Source of the DNA: Perca fluviatilis
Taxonomy: Eukaryota > Chordata > Actinopteri > Perciformes > Percidae
DNA: 64,000 nucleotides
Assembly: GCF_010015445.1 (NCBI RefSeq)
Contig: NC_053116.1
Location: forward strand, 32,794,785-32,858,784
Direction: 5' to 3'
Below are positions 37,257-48,330 of the stretch, one piece after another. The notes under the pieces are model-generated. The model was given only the letters and a program-made list of their open reading frames with translations, searched no databases and was not told the origin of the DNA. The translations under genes and the position numbers were made by a program. Each line of letters opens with the position of its first letter. Within the stretch, counting starts at the first letter, position 1.

Positions 37257-37797
37257 ACGAATGGTTTCCATGTATTTGTTTTTACATTTGTATGCATAAA
37301 TCTCTGCCCGTGTGTGTGCATCTGTTGTATAAGAGTCCAACCCCTCCCTGGTTGAATCCAGCTACTGTTCTGTGACGGCTGGCAGACGTGCAGCGAGGAA
37401 TGGGAGGGATTTCTGGTTAGAAAGCATTTCTTTGACTCCAGAAACCTCTGGTTCCTCATGCCAGAGAGCTAAAAATATTAGAAAAAAGGACCTTCTTGTG
37501 CGTAGCAGATGTTGTACTGTAGGTGGGGTCTGTCCTGACATAAGTGGGGGGACACGGGGACGGGAAGAGGAAAAGGGAAGGCTGTCCGTTTCCACTGACC
37601 TGTCTGCAGGGATACACGTCTGCACGTGAGTGAGCGTTTGTGTGCAGCTTGTGCGTGTTGAGTTTTTCTTCCTGAGGTGGCTGTTTACAACTTGTGTCAC
37701 TTCTATAGAAATGCGGGCAGGTCCCAGCTGGTGGATGCTTTGTAAGTCAGATGGGCACATGTACTGTACGCTTGTGAGGGTTTGCCTTGGAGCTCAA
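37257..37797. other. Intron 1, no feature recognised
   Basis: Overlapping frames on opposite strands (37362-37760 minus, 37372-37629 plus) lack domains. Nothing else was seen. Confidence 0.4.
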
Positions 37798-38415
37798 TGA
37801 TTAATCACTTTCAAATCGAAATTGCGATTTGCAAGACTGTGATTAGCTTAATCGTAAAGGCCGCGATTAATCGAATGTGAATCTTCAGTTAAATGTTTGG
37901 TGTAACATTGGATTTAACATTTTTTAGTCCTCTTTTCATGCTGGAATAATGTTACATACCACAGATTGTTTACAGAAATGACCTATTTTCAGTGGATTTT
38001 TCATTCATTTTTTGTATTACTTTATTTAACACGACCATAGAAGGTGCAATATGTAGGCTAGATGCATCAGAAATGTATCAGAAATGTCAGTTTACAGGAA
38101 AGTATTGATGTTTTGTTTTTTATTATTATAACTTTAACTTTATGATAAATGTTCTCTGTTTGACTGTTTAACATCCCATGCTTATTAAAAGAAAAACACT
38201 TATTGCTGGCAGTTCACATTTATGTTCTCATCCTTGCATAAGAATATAGAGCAGTTTTGATGGTGTCTCATGGCATATTTTTGTTTGGTACACAGTGACT
38301 ACTGAACATTAGCTATACTTTTTGTTTAAAATCGCAATTTGAATCGTTAATCGCAATATCTGGCAGAAAAATCACAATTTGATTTTTATTTTTTTCTCAA
38401 ATCGTCGTGCCCTAG
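37798..38415. mobile_element. hAT-like repeat with 'aatcgcaatt' ends
   Basis: The left part (TTTCAAATCGAAATTGCGAT) and right part (the 'ttaatcgcaat' and 'tttctcaaatcgtcgtgccc' segments) are imperfect inverted repeats. The middle is AT-rich and non-coding. Exact ends and target duplication are not clear. Confidence 0.5.
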
Positions 38416-38505
38416 TTTGCCCATCACTATTTGCAGATGGATCCAGTTTGGTTAACCTGTGTGGTTGTGTGTTTGTGCATCTACAGTGAATAAATCAGTT
38501 TGTTC

Positions 38506-39141
38506 TAGGGCTGTGCATTTTATCAAAGTTTTAGTCGTGAGTATGATTGCGGCTCCTAATGTTTACAAAAGCAGATTAATCGGGAAAGATTATTTTGCAC
38601 ATTACGTTTGGCAAGTAAACTCTTATTTGGTCTTGTGTTCTGAATGAAAAAAATTATATATTATAATGCTCACCTAGCTGCTGGTGTGGCACACCGTCAT
38701 ACTCTGCAACTGACTAGCTAGCAGTACTTAATGCGCATGTGCGACTCCCAACAAAGATGGAACAGAAGTGCGATGCCTCACTCTGTAGCTAAAACAGAGA
38801 GCTCAACAGACAGGGTGAAAAGAGGAGCTGCAGCAATGTGCAGCACAACCAAAATATGGTGTTTTCTGAAATTTAAACCACATAAACCTATTCTGGTACA
38901 ACCTCTCAATTCGATTATGAACCTGAAAATGAGCATAATATGAGCACTTTAAGGGAAATTTGACAGTTCAAGGTGTTTTCACTGTTGATTTGTTTAATGG
39001 TTTCACTGTTGGTTTTTTTTAAGTTCAGTAACTGCAACATCTTTCCAAAAGACAATGAGTAATTGTGTTAAATAATCGTGTTTCAATATTGACCAAAAAT
39101 AATTGTGATTATGATTTCTTTTTCCATAATCAAGCAGCCCA
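38506..39141. mobile_element. hAT-like MITE carrying a nested TTAA element
   Basis: It begins TAGGGCTGTGCA and its right end inverts to TTTGGGCTGCTTGATTATGG. The flanks TTTGTTC (38499) and TTTGCTC (39142) are a near-match and may be an aged target duplication. It contains AATCGTG/AATTGTGATTATG motifs near the right end. A family T fragment lies inside at 38670-38952. Confidence 0.55.
38670..38952 (-). mobile_element. Family T fragment, nested in a hAT-like MITE
   Basis: The right end has the family T terminus (inverted: AGTGCTCATATTATGCTC) with TTAA at 38949-38952. The left part is truncated near 38670. It shares the 'gctgcagcaatgtgcag' and 'ttatgaacctgaaaatgagc' segments with 25530-26215. 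Confidence 0.7.
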
Positions 39142-39939
39142 AATTTGCTCATTTCCTGTTAAATAGCTAAAAGATTTTTTTAAATAAATCTTTTTTTGAT
39201 TGTTTTGTTCTGTTTTTTGGCTTAATCCTCTCAGGCAGCAGAAATGATCTAACCAGTCTCTTTATTAGCTCACTCAATACCAGATAACACATGTTTTACC
39301 AGGGGATGATGTTTTTTAGCCATTACAGTGGTGACGGTAATTACTATCCTGGGGACCGGGCTCAGCATCTCAGGTTGTTTTCAGTGCTTATACACTCAGG
39401 CTCTTCCAGCTGTTTTCTGCTTCCTCGGTTGTCATCCTCCTCAAAGTTGTAAACCTCCTTCCCTGAGGTTTCCTTTGCTGGACTCCCAAGTTGAGCAGAG
39501 TTGTTTTCGATAGATTTGGTAGCTAAGCCACTTTGCTTTTCTTAATTAAGGTAATCATGCATTAGTACTTGTGGAAGTTACCTCATGATACAGGACCAGT
39601 GCCTGTAATTGTTCTGTATGCCAGTGATTCTCAAAGGCACTCTACCAGGGGGTCTGTGAAAAGTTTTCAAATTCATTCATTTAAATTATTATGATTTTGT
39701 TGCTGTTTTTTTCAAAAGACAACATTATGGCTAGCACATATTTTACAACATATGGGTCTTTTTTTGTTTTTTTATCTGGAGAGCTAGCTGCAGATTCGCT
39801 TCTTCAGAATGCTTCTGAACTAACTTACTATGTACTTTATGTTGTAGGTATCAAGGCTTGAAACTACAAAAATGGCAGAATATTTTGCGCCAGAAAGTTG
39901 TTACCCACTGCAGCAAATAGTGAATCTGCCAGTCTTAAC
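38953..39939. other. Intron 1, no further feature recognised
   Basis: A fragment at 39625-39680 (GTGATTCTCAAAGGCAC) looks like the end of a hAT repeat, but no partner end was found. No gene is visible. Confidence 0.35.
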
Positions 39940-40367
39940 ACCTTTTTTGTTGTACCGCACATTGCTGCAGCTCCTCTTTTCACCCTGTGTGTTGAGCTCT
40001 CCGTTTTAGCTACAGAGTGAGGCATCTCACTTCTGTTCCATCTTTATTGGTACCCGCACAAGTGCAGTAGCTAGGTAAGGACTACTAGCCAGTCAGAAGC
40101 AGCATATCAGGGTGTGCCACGCTAGCAGCTAGGTGAGCATTATAACGTGTGTTACAAAGTGACGCACGTTTGTCACAGACGTAAAGGCTGGACTACAGTA
40201 GAGCAGTTTGGAGCAGTTTGTGAATAGTGTTTTCTGTTGGAGATGGTAAGTCCCTTTGGGGTGGACTTTGGGCTTTTTCATTTTGTAAACCGATAATGTG
40301 CATAAAAAGATATATAACACAATAGAGGAAAGGGAAAAAGCCAAAAAGCATAATATGAGCACTTTAA
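39940..40367 (+). mobile_element. Family T fragment
   Basis: It matches 58325-58726 closely, from GCACATTGCTGCAGCTCCTC to the terminal TTAA at 40364-40367. The left 110 bases of the family are missing. Confidence 0.75.
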
Positions 40368-40386
40368 AAGTTTGTCCTACTAATTC

Positions 40387-40505
40387 CATTCAATTTTATT
40401 TATAGTATCAAATCATAACAAGAGTTATCTCGAGACACTTTACAGATAGAATAGGTCTAGACCACACTCTATAATTTCCAAAGCCCCAACAATTCAAGTG
40501 GATAC
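40387..40505 (+). repeat. Short interspersed repeat fragment
   Basis: It begins TTCAATTTTATTTATAGTAT, then 'caaatcataacaagagttat' and 'tagaccacactctataattt'. It is related to 29538-29790 and abuts the preceding TTAA element. Confidence 0.6.
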
Positions 40506-40756
40506 ACAGTTTCCAAGGTAAAGAATGAACTTTGAACCTCAACAAAATACAACAAAAAAACCTCAATAAAATAATGTTCTGCCTAAACAGTGAATATTTT
40601 GAAGTGCACTTGTACTTACATTTTTATATTTTACATCCTGTATTTGTTTATACAGCATGCTTTCTCTGGATATGGCTGTTGCAGAGATCAAACCTGCAGC
40701 CTTTTGGAAAAATCAGTGCTTACACTAACCACTTGACCATTTTTTTAACACAATTA

Positions 40757-40915
40757 TTTCTTTCAGCATGCCTTTATTGGATAGCCAAATAGAGAAGGGA
40801 CAGGAAATGAGGGGAGAAAGAGAGATGGGGGATGTCATGCAACAAAGACCCCCGGCCAGACGTTGTGGTTCATGGTCAGCGCCTTAACCCCCGGGGCCAC
40901 CAGGGCACCGCAGCA
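40757..40915 (-). mobile_element. tRNA-headed SINE, minus strand
   Basis: Inverted, it runs from a degraded tRNA-like head (about 40915) through a CCCCCATCTCTCTTTCTCCC pyrimidine block to an AATAAAGGCATGC tail (40757). The same order is seen in the better-preserved SINE at 49323-49507. Confidence 0.55.
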
Positions 40916-41254
40916 CACCAACTGTTGTCAGTTACATGAACTATAAAGTGGTTTTGGCAGTGAAGCTTTACCATCCAGTCCCCCTCACATGAACCAGAAG
41001 TATAGCAGCTTATATTGGTGTCAATATCAGACCTTATACAGCATTCAGTAGCGGCGTGGTGTACCATTGTCTGACCATAATGGCCTGTGGTTGGACTATA
41101 TAGTGGTCTTGATTGTGTCTGAAACAGGAAGAATGCTGCCAACCTCTCATCTATGTGTTTATCTCTCAGCCCACATCACCACTGGGGTTTAGCTGACAGT
41201 AACTGGTTGCTTTTTTAAACTCACCGTGGGCCCCGTGTGTATACTCATGCATGG

Positions 41255-41255
<1 letters not shown>

Positions 41256-41306
<51 letters not shown>
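41256..41306. repeat. CA microsatellite
   Basis: About 25 uninterrupted CA units. Confidence 0.95.
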
Positions 41307-41310
<4 letters not shown>

Positions 41311-42327
41311 TGTACTTCACAGGATTATTGCAGAAGTTCATAGATGAGAATGAGGACATGCTATAGACTGAATCTACAAATACACAAGAAGAAGTGTCCT
41401 TTAGTGAATTCAAGTCAAAGTTCGTATCAAACGCATGCGGTCAGTAGGCATAAATGTCAAGTCGGAGCTAATGAGCAAGGCATGCATGAGGTAGTTAACC
41501 CTCTGACAAAAGACGCACGGGCGAGTCCAAGTGATGTATTGTTGTGGCAAAATGTGATTAAAATCTGTTTCAATTGAGTTATGAAAATATATAATGTACA
41601 ACAAGTATGATGCTAGATAAGAGATGATATGTATTTTGCCTTGAAATAAGGAGAGACCTTCTCCCTCCATGAATCACCTTCAGTTACCGCTGTGTAGCTG
41701 CAGTCATCCACAGATAGTCTGCCGCGATACAGTCGCTAACAGCCACAGTGGTATACCACTGAAGCAGCCGCGTTAGCTGCGGATGGCCCGCTGCTGTATA
41801 GTCCACACCAAACGCCTTAAGCATAAGCATTCAAAATGCAAGATCAGCTAAATGACTTCATCTAGTGGAAAATCCCCAGAAAGAGGTGGTCTCGAGCCTC
41901 GAAAGTAGCCAATTGAAGGTTTACACGCGTTCTGAGGGTGATCATTGGAGCATTTTTCAGGGGGAGGATCTCTCTTTTGGACGATATAAAGTGAAGTTAG
42001 ACAAAGGAATCGTTAGCAAGCTTTGTCCGGCCCTTGCTCGGGCTTTCTTGTGTGTTGATTTACTTTCGTGCACATTAAAGCTCTTTTTCTAATCTGATTC
42101 CGCGCCGCTAATCTGGCCTTGGGCCGCGGACACTTCAAATTTACTTTTTCAGTATGACAACACTCCTTCTCAAAAAGCTATGTTACAAAATTTCATTTTA
42201 GACATTTATTTACTATTTTATTCATATATTACGCTACGTTTGTGAAAGTAATTGAGTGTAGGAGATTTGAGAAATTTCAAAAAGCGAACATCAACTTCTC
42301 ACCTTTTAGGGCCAAATGATCTCATTG
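41307..42327. other. Intron 1, no feature recognised
   Basis: Short frames (41344-41670, 41865-42092) have no domains. The segment 42090-42130 is GC-rich (CCGCGCCGC, GGGCCGCGG) without a recognised motif. Confidence 0.4.
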
Positions 42328-42866
42328 TACAGTACAGGCCGAAAGTTTGGACACACCTTCTCATTCAATGCGTTTCCTTTTATTTTTTTATGACTGTTTA
42401 CATTGTAGATTCTCACTGAAGGCATCAAAACTATGAATGAACACATATGGAATTATGTACTTAACAAAAAAGTGTGAAATAACTGAAAACATGTCTTATA
42501 TTTTAGATTCTTCAAAGTAGCCACCCTTTGCTTTTTTATTAATAAGGGAAAAACTTCCACTAATTAACCCTGACAAAGCACACCTGTGAAGTAAAAACCA
42601 TTTCAGGTGACTACCTCATGAAGCTCATTGAGAGAACACCAAGGGTTTGCAGAGTTATCAAAAAAAGCAAAGGGTGGCTACTTTGAAGAATCTAAAATAT
42701 AAGACATGTTTTCAGTTATTTCACACTTTTTTGTTAAGTACATAATTCCATATGTGTTCATTCATAGTTTTGATGCCTTCAGTGAGAATCTACAATGTCA
42801 ATAGTCATGAAAATAAAGAAACACATTGAATAAGAAGGTGTGTCCAAACTTTTGGCCTGTACTGTA
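42328..42866. mobile_element. Tc1-like deletion derivative with long terminal inverted repeats
   Basis: The left 200 bases and right 200 bases are inverted copies, starting TACAGTACAGGCCGAAAGTT and ending at CTGTA, with TA at the borders. Between them (about 42530-42680) is a remnant reading like the transposase C-terminus (a LIERTPRVCRVIKKSK-like frame, damaged). The rest of the transposase is deleted, so the element cannot move by itself. A solo left end is at 28844. Confidence 0.88.
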
Positions 42867-43299
42867 CATTGCCCAAAGCTGAGATTGTTCTGAACATTTT
42901 GATATGAAACTTCTTGGTATCAGGTTATATGTAAATACCCTTAAAAGGAGAATTTAAGAAGATACGTAAAAATGCCCTTAGACTTCAGAGGGTTAAATTG
43001 GTCATGAGGCAAAGCAGCATTGGTTATGTTTAGGGTTCAGGAAAGGAAGGAGAACCAAATCAAGGATTCATCAAAACAGGATTAAGATGAGAAAACATGA
43101 CACGTTAATGTCCGTGTGAAACTTTAAAGTCCGTGTGGAGGCTTGTTATTTTTTACAGAAATACAAGTATAGACAAGACTAGGCATACTGAGTCAAATAT
43201 AAATTAATGAAAACATAAGAAATATAACTTATAATAGTTATAACTTCCAAAAGTAATGACTACGCAGTTTTAGAGAGGTACGTCAATCTCCTGACCACA
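42867..43299. other. Intron 1, no feature recognised
   Basis: AT-rich, with no exon-like pattern. Confidence 0.4.
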
Positions 43300-43500
43300 C
43301 CATATTACATAACAGCCCACCACCAGCCCCTGAGCCACCCGCGCGGTCCGCCTCCACCATCCAGGGCGCTGTGGTCGTAGTACACTTGTACTAGAGCAGG
43401 CCAGCAGCCGCTTCACACGGCTGGCAGAGGGTGATGCCAGGCAGGCAGCTGTCCAAACACAGTCCAGTCCCTAGAACAGAATCAGAGCAGCAGGATAATG
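43300..43500 (-). other. GC-rich island with possible minus-strand terminal exon
   Basis: This 200-base patch is much richer in G+C and CpG (CCGCGCGGTCCGCCTCC) than its surroundings. On the minus strand an acceptor-like TCTGATTCTGTTCTAG precedes a frame ending CLPGITLCQPCEAAAGLL-stop (stop at 43391-43393), with regularly spaced cysteines. I do not recognise the peptide. It may be an antisense transcript end or just a GC-rich fragment. Confidence 0.2.
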
Positions 43501-44040
43501 AGAACAAGTAAGTAAACATCACCCTTTCTTTGTTACCAAGGAGGAAAAGCACACACAGAATAGAGGAGAACAAAAAAAACCTTTTATGTGTGCGTCAAGT
43601 TAATTAACCAACGCTATGGAAACACGCACACTGAGAAGCCTTTGCAGCATGATCACTTTCTCACATATCGCTGTCTTCTCATGGTGATGATGTCGATGGC
43701 GTGTTTGCTCTCAGATGAGTGAACAGGGAAACACTTTCTGCTACAAATCCTACTCTTTTGACTGGATACCTGCCAGTTTCCAGAATATGCGTGCTGCCGA
43801 TCAGCATGACATTGCACATACTGTTTGTTCACATGCCCCCCCACACACACACCCACGCTTATTTTCCTTCTCCCATTATGTATCCATGCAAGAAAACATT
43901 GTGAGCAGCAATCCCTATACTTAGCCCTGGGTTGTTAGTGTTCTCATGTTCAAAGCGTCCACACAGTCACGTCATGCCCAGTCATCTGTGGATGTGATCC
44001 CATGTTGGGAAACAAAGAGGCACTGGGCGGGAATGGCTAC

Positions 44041-44090
44041 CACGCACACACACGCGCACGCACGCACGCACACACACAAACACACATTGG
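44041..44090. repeat. Mixed CA/CG dinucleotide run
   Basis: CA units mixed with CGCA units. The overlapping frames are artefacts. Confidence 0.85.
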
Positions 44091-44191
44091 TGAAAGAAAA
44101 GTGGTCGATTTCTTTTATTTTCGTTTTTCCTCCTTAGTCTCTTTTTAAGAATTAGAACGCATTTGCTCTTTTTCCTCTTTCCCATACCTTG

Positions 44192-44198
44192 ACGCACG

Positions 44199-44282
<84 letters not shown>
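44192..44282. repeat. Long CA microsatellite
   Basis: Starts with a CGCACGCGCGCG patch, then about 38 CA units. Confidence 0.95.
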
Positions 44283-44285
<3 letters not shown>

Positions 44286-44436
44286 AGGATTATAGTGTGG
44301 TATGGGCGGGAACCACTAGGATTATTACTGGAAGACAGTTACACAACCAGAACAGAAGTTCAAGAGGCAAAGAGAGAAGAGAATGGATGTAGTCATAGTT
44401 GTGCACATACATACTATACTAAGCACCCTGATCCGT

Positions 44437-44438
<2 letters not shown>

Positions 44439-44520
<82 letters not shown>
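44439..44520. repeat. Long CA microsatellite
   Basis: About 41 uninterrupted CA units, 300 bases before tensin exon 2. Confidence 0.95.
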
Positions 44521-44523
<3 letters not shown>

Positions 44524-44820
44524 TAAAGCTGAAAGTTATAAGCTCCTGTCATTATTACAGTCCACTAACTCACAACCCATTACTTTGTTTTCTCAAAAGA
44601 AATTGTGAAAAGAGTTGTGGAAGTCCAATTTTTTTGTCTTGTTTACATCCTGTCAGATGGAAGTGCATAGAGGGTTAACCAAATCATACTCTCCCTCAAA
44701 CAAGGAGTCGTGCATTGTGTCTGAGAGTAGGCAGCTCCACAGACTGTGTTAGCCACGTCTGGTCCTGTATCAAGTTCCTAAGTGTGAATCTCATTTTCCC
44801 TTGTTTGTGTGTAAATGCAG

Positions 44821-44926
44821 GGGGGGAAGGGAGAGCCCCACGTCTTCAAGGAAAAGACCTTTAAGAAGAAGCGGCAGTGCAGCGTGTGCCGTCAGAACAT
44901 CGACAACGTCGGCTCCTTCTGCAGAG
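44821..44926 (+). CDS. Tensin exon 2: first part of the C1 domain
   Basis: The acceptor is GTAAATGCAG and the donor AGAG|GTACAT. The exon is 106 bases, entering in phase 0 and leaving with one base. It encodes GGKGEPHVFKEKTF, KKKRQCSVCRQNID and NVGSFCR. These supply the C1 zinc ligands His, then Cys after 12 residues, then Cys after 2, then Cys after 10, the spacing seen in tensin-2. The C1 domain of tensins is of the atypical kind and is thought to help place the adaptor at membranes ahead of its phosphatase/C2 unit. The run KKKR adds positive charge. The C1 is best known from tensin-2; long tensin-1 forms are the alternative, so I give no symbol. Confidence 0.87.
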
Positions 44927-45687
44927 GTACATGTTGCAAGCACGTGTTGTCGTTGTTGTAGTTTGGTCATTCACGACTAAGTGACTCTAAAGAACCGAGC
45001 AAACATGGTAGCCAATGTCACGACAGGTTAGAATGGCAGCAGGATGTAGAATGTGTCACATACGAATGAATAAAGAGCAGCACACACCAGCTGTGTCACG
45101 TAGCGTAGTGTCATTTGATCCCTGAAGCACACACTGGGCGTGCCATTCTGACAAAAGAAGTACGGGTGCCAAATCTGGGAAGCGATTGTGACAAAAATAA
45201 CTGCTTTTCTCAAATCTTATCACGCGCTGCATATCCTGATGCGTCTACATAGAGTGCTGCAGGATTGAGTCCTAAAGCTAGAAAATGCATTTTAGCATGT
45301 TTGCACTTCCGGTTCCCTTGTATCAAAGTCAATGGGTTTTTTGAATGGGTTTTTGGTTTGATGCTTGAAATAAGGTATGTGGTTGAAAATCCCATTGACT
45401 TTTTGTTGAGGGAACCAGGGCAGCGCTAACTTCCAGGTTGGCCTACAAAAATACTTCATCCCTGCGACTAACTATTGTAAACCCACATGCAGATCTCGGT
45501 ATGTGCAGAGATTACGTGTGACGTGTGAACATGAATATAGCAGGAGGATATCAATGCAACATGCAATAAAATCAAACGGAGATTAAAGTTCCGTAGACAA
45601 ATATTACTGACTAAACTTCAAAGTAGTACTGTATACTCATTTTGACGTCTTTCTTGTCTTTACTCCCTCCTTTCTCATTCCTCTTAG
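44927..45687 (+). other. Tensin intron 2
   Basis: A 761-base intron with GT...AG ends and a pyrimidine-rich tract (CTCCCTCCTTTCTCATTCCT) before the acceptor. No other feature is seen. Confidence 0.8.
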
Positions 45688-45725
45688 TATGCAAGACAGC
45701 CACCCACAGGAAGTGTGAGGCCAAG
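45688..45725 (+). CDS. Tensin exon 3: rest of the C1 zinc knuckle
   Basis: This is a 38-base exon between CCTCTTAG and GTAAGAAT. Joined to the single base left by exon 2 it reads VCKTATHRKCEAK, completing CxxC then four residues to His and two to Cys. This is almost the same as the published tensin-2 motif CRVCKVATHRKCEAK, which makes the family call firm. It leaves in phase 0. The last C1 cysteine is expected seven residues on, in the next exon, which I could not find before the window ends. The exon is short enough to depend on strong splice sites, and both are good. Confidence 0.88.
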
Positions 45726-45895
45726 GTAAGAATCCACTTCTACAGTTTCCACTTCTGAGCATGAGCCTCAAAACAAAAAGAAGAATCAGTTGTGACACAG
45801 TCATGGGGAGTATGGAAAGTGCTCTAATCAGCTAGGACAGAAGATATGATTTCTTTATTATCCACTGAACATTTGATTACCCTCCACCATAAAAG

Positions 45896-45990
45896 GTGCA
45901 TTTTCTGTTTATGTGCATTTTCTGTTTATGTGCATTTTCTGTTTATGTGCATTTTCTGTTTATGTGCATTTTCTGTTTATGTGCATTTTC
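45896..45990 (+). repeat. 17-base minisatellite
   Basis: About 5.6 tandem copies of GTGCATTTTCTGTTTAT without mismatch, 170 bases after exon 3. The 60-codon frame over it is an artefact of the repeat. Confidence 0.95.
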
Positions 45991-47289
45991 AATTTTGCGC
46001 ATAAAAGACATCGGAAGTGGGAATAACACTGGAAATAAAAAAAAAGTTGAAACATTGAAAAATAGTTTTTACGCTTAGTTGAGGTTAAAAAGTTTTTGTA
46101 TTGATATTAACAATGCGATGAAAAGTGCAATGGAAACAGGAAACATTCATTCGCATAATGTCTTTTTTCTGTAAATTAGTTCAAATTTGCGCTACATCTA
46201 AAACCTGAATAATAAAATTGCATTCACATGGATTTGTTAAGTTAGTGACCCGAGGCATGTCTCATGAAACGAAGTCAAAACACCCAAATAATAAATGTGA
46301 TAAAGGAAACTGTAAACCCCTTGGTGTTATGTGAACATAATGATAACTAATGTGCAAAACATTAAGTAGACTGTGGTAACTATGGGAAGGATGCATTTAT
46401 GGTTTTGTCTTCAGAAGAACGGGATAAATATGAGAAAACTTAAACATAACTGTGAAAGGTAATGCTACTTGTAAGACATAAAAGGCTTACATTACATACA
46501 TAAGCATAGGCGGTTTATATATGTCATATTTGTTGATTGAGCTGAATGTTTCCCATTCCAGTAAATCTTGACAAAAGACATAATTTCATTAAATCAATTC
46601 AAATTGATACTCAGTAAATCAATCAGTATTGATCACTGTAGTAATATAAACTATTTGAAGTTGACAGTGTGAACACAACCTGCTCTGTAGCTTTATTAAA
46701 TGTGCAGTCATCACCAGCCGTTACCATGGCCATAATTTAAGGTCTTGCCCAGTAGCTGACCCACTAATCTTGCTTACTGGGTCAGATCTTTGCTCGTATA
46801 TTAATGTTACTGCACAGGACTATAGGAATAACATGTAAATCCTTATCGAAGCTGTTTAGAAGATTATGTTGTGCCAATGAGGTGTGAAAAGATGCATGAC
46901 AGTGGCTCTGTGAGGGCAGAAGTCTCGAGATCTCTGCTAATGTGAATGCCGCTCAGTTGCATTCCTCAGAAAGAGCTGCAAGCCTTGCTTGAACCCCACA
47001 CTGCTGCCTCTGTGAAAGGATCATTGATGGAGAGGATGGTGTAATGAATAGACAGAGGGATGCAGAGGGGGAGAATGCCAACCATCGCCAAGATGAAGAA
47101 GAGGGGGTAGAAGCTGAGGCAGGGAGCCTTGGCAGGCGAAAGAGAGAAAGCCAAGGGCGAAGGCATGTGGCAAAGACGAGCCTCATTCCTCTAGCCTCGC
47201 TTCATCCTCTGGTCTTTTATCTGCGCAGAGGAGAGCCCTGAGGATGTGTTCCGAAATGAAAGGATGGCTTTGAAATAGCACATTCAAAA
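45991..47289. other. Intron 3, no gene recognised
   Basis: Short frames at 46953-47241 lie on both strands over a GA-rich patch and have no domain. Confidence 0.4.
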
Positions 47290-48330
47290 AGGGAGAATCC
47301 GGCACCTTTACTGTGGATGTCAAATCAAAGTACTGATGGTATATGTAGTCCATTGAAGGATTCCCCAGTGTGTCTGTATTGACTGAGAAAGCGAGTTCTT
47401 CTGCTTGCAGAGCCCTGACAGCTGTGCCTACATGTACCATAATGCATTGCGCGAGCAGCAACTTTGCTAAGCTCTGTTAGCTTTTTAGTAAACAAAATAA
47501 ACTCACAAAATGTCAAGAAAGGAAATACTCTTTCACCTAAACAGAAAAATACAACCGTACACCTTCTGAGTTCAAGTTTGTCTCTGACCCAGGATGAGAT
47601 TAATTACCTTGTTAACTCATCATAAAACACACTTTATTCAAACGACAATGTCGAGATTAATCCTTAATTCACGTAGTAAGATGTGAAAATATGCCATCGC
47701 CACACCTTTTATATTCCCCCGGGGGTTCTTGTTGGCGGCTCTAACTCCTTCTTCGTAGGCAGACAAAAGCTTCCCCAAAATCGCCCTGCTAGCTTTGGTT
47801 GTCTTATCTTCGGGATCCTGACGGTCTCCCGGACACTTCTGTCCAGGTAAACCTGCAATAATGCATTCAGCCCCGTGAAAACTGTCATCTGCGACCGTAA
47901 TCAGCCATAACATAGTAAAAAAATGCCCACGCTGACATTCATTGCACATTGCAGCAGAATTATTCAGTTACTGTCTGTATCAAAAGGCAATTTGAGCAAA
48001 GGCACCACCAGTCGATGTTTGCTCTCGGCAGCTCATGTTCTCCAGCTCTCTGCCCCATCCGTGTAGTCCCTCCTGCAGCTGCATCCTCTGTTGGCCTCTC
48101 TCTGGCTGAATACAAATGGCGCTGAATATCTGAGACAGCCAAAACAATATATTTTACTAATGCGCGTCTATAACATAGCTAGTTTGCAATACAAGAGAAG
48201 AACACAGGAAAGTTTGGGAATGGCATTGCGCCTGCGCCCCTAGCTAACAAAGCTGAAATAGCTCTTCCATTCTCCAGTAGTGCAGATTTTGCATCTTGGC
48301 CAGCTGAGCCCTAGAGACACAGAGAACATT
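47290..48330 (-). other. Unassigned repeat-like stretch with protein-like minus frames
   Basis: This block is less AT-rich than its flanks. On the minus strand, 47638-47949 encodes 103 residues with protein-like composition (ASRAILGKLLSAYEEG, NPRGNIKGVAMAYFHILL), and 47183-47461 and 47960-48142 are open too. I do not recognise a family. GCATTATGG/CCATAATGC motifs near 47440 are common in teleost DNA transposons, so a decayed element is likelier than a host gene. Confidence 0.25.

Noticed and set aside
45896..46078. 60-codon frame after exon 3
   Set aside because: It is a translation of the 17-base minisatellite (period not divisible by three gives a repeating 17-residue pattern).
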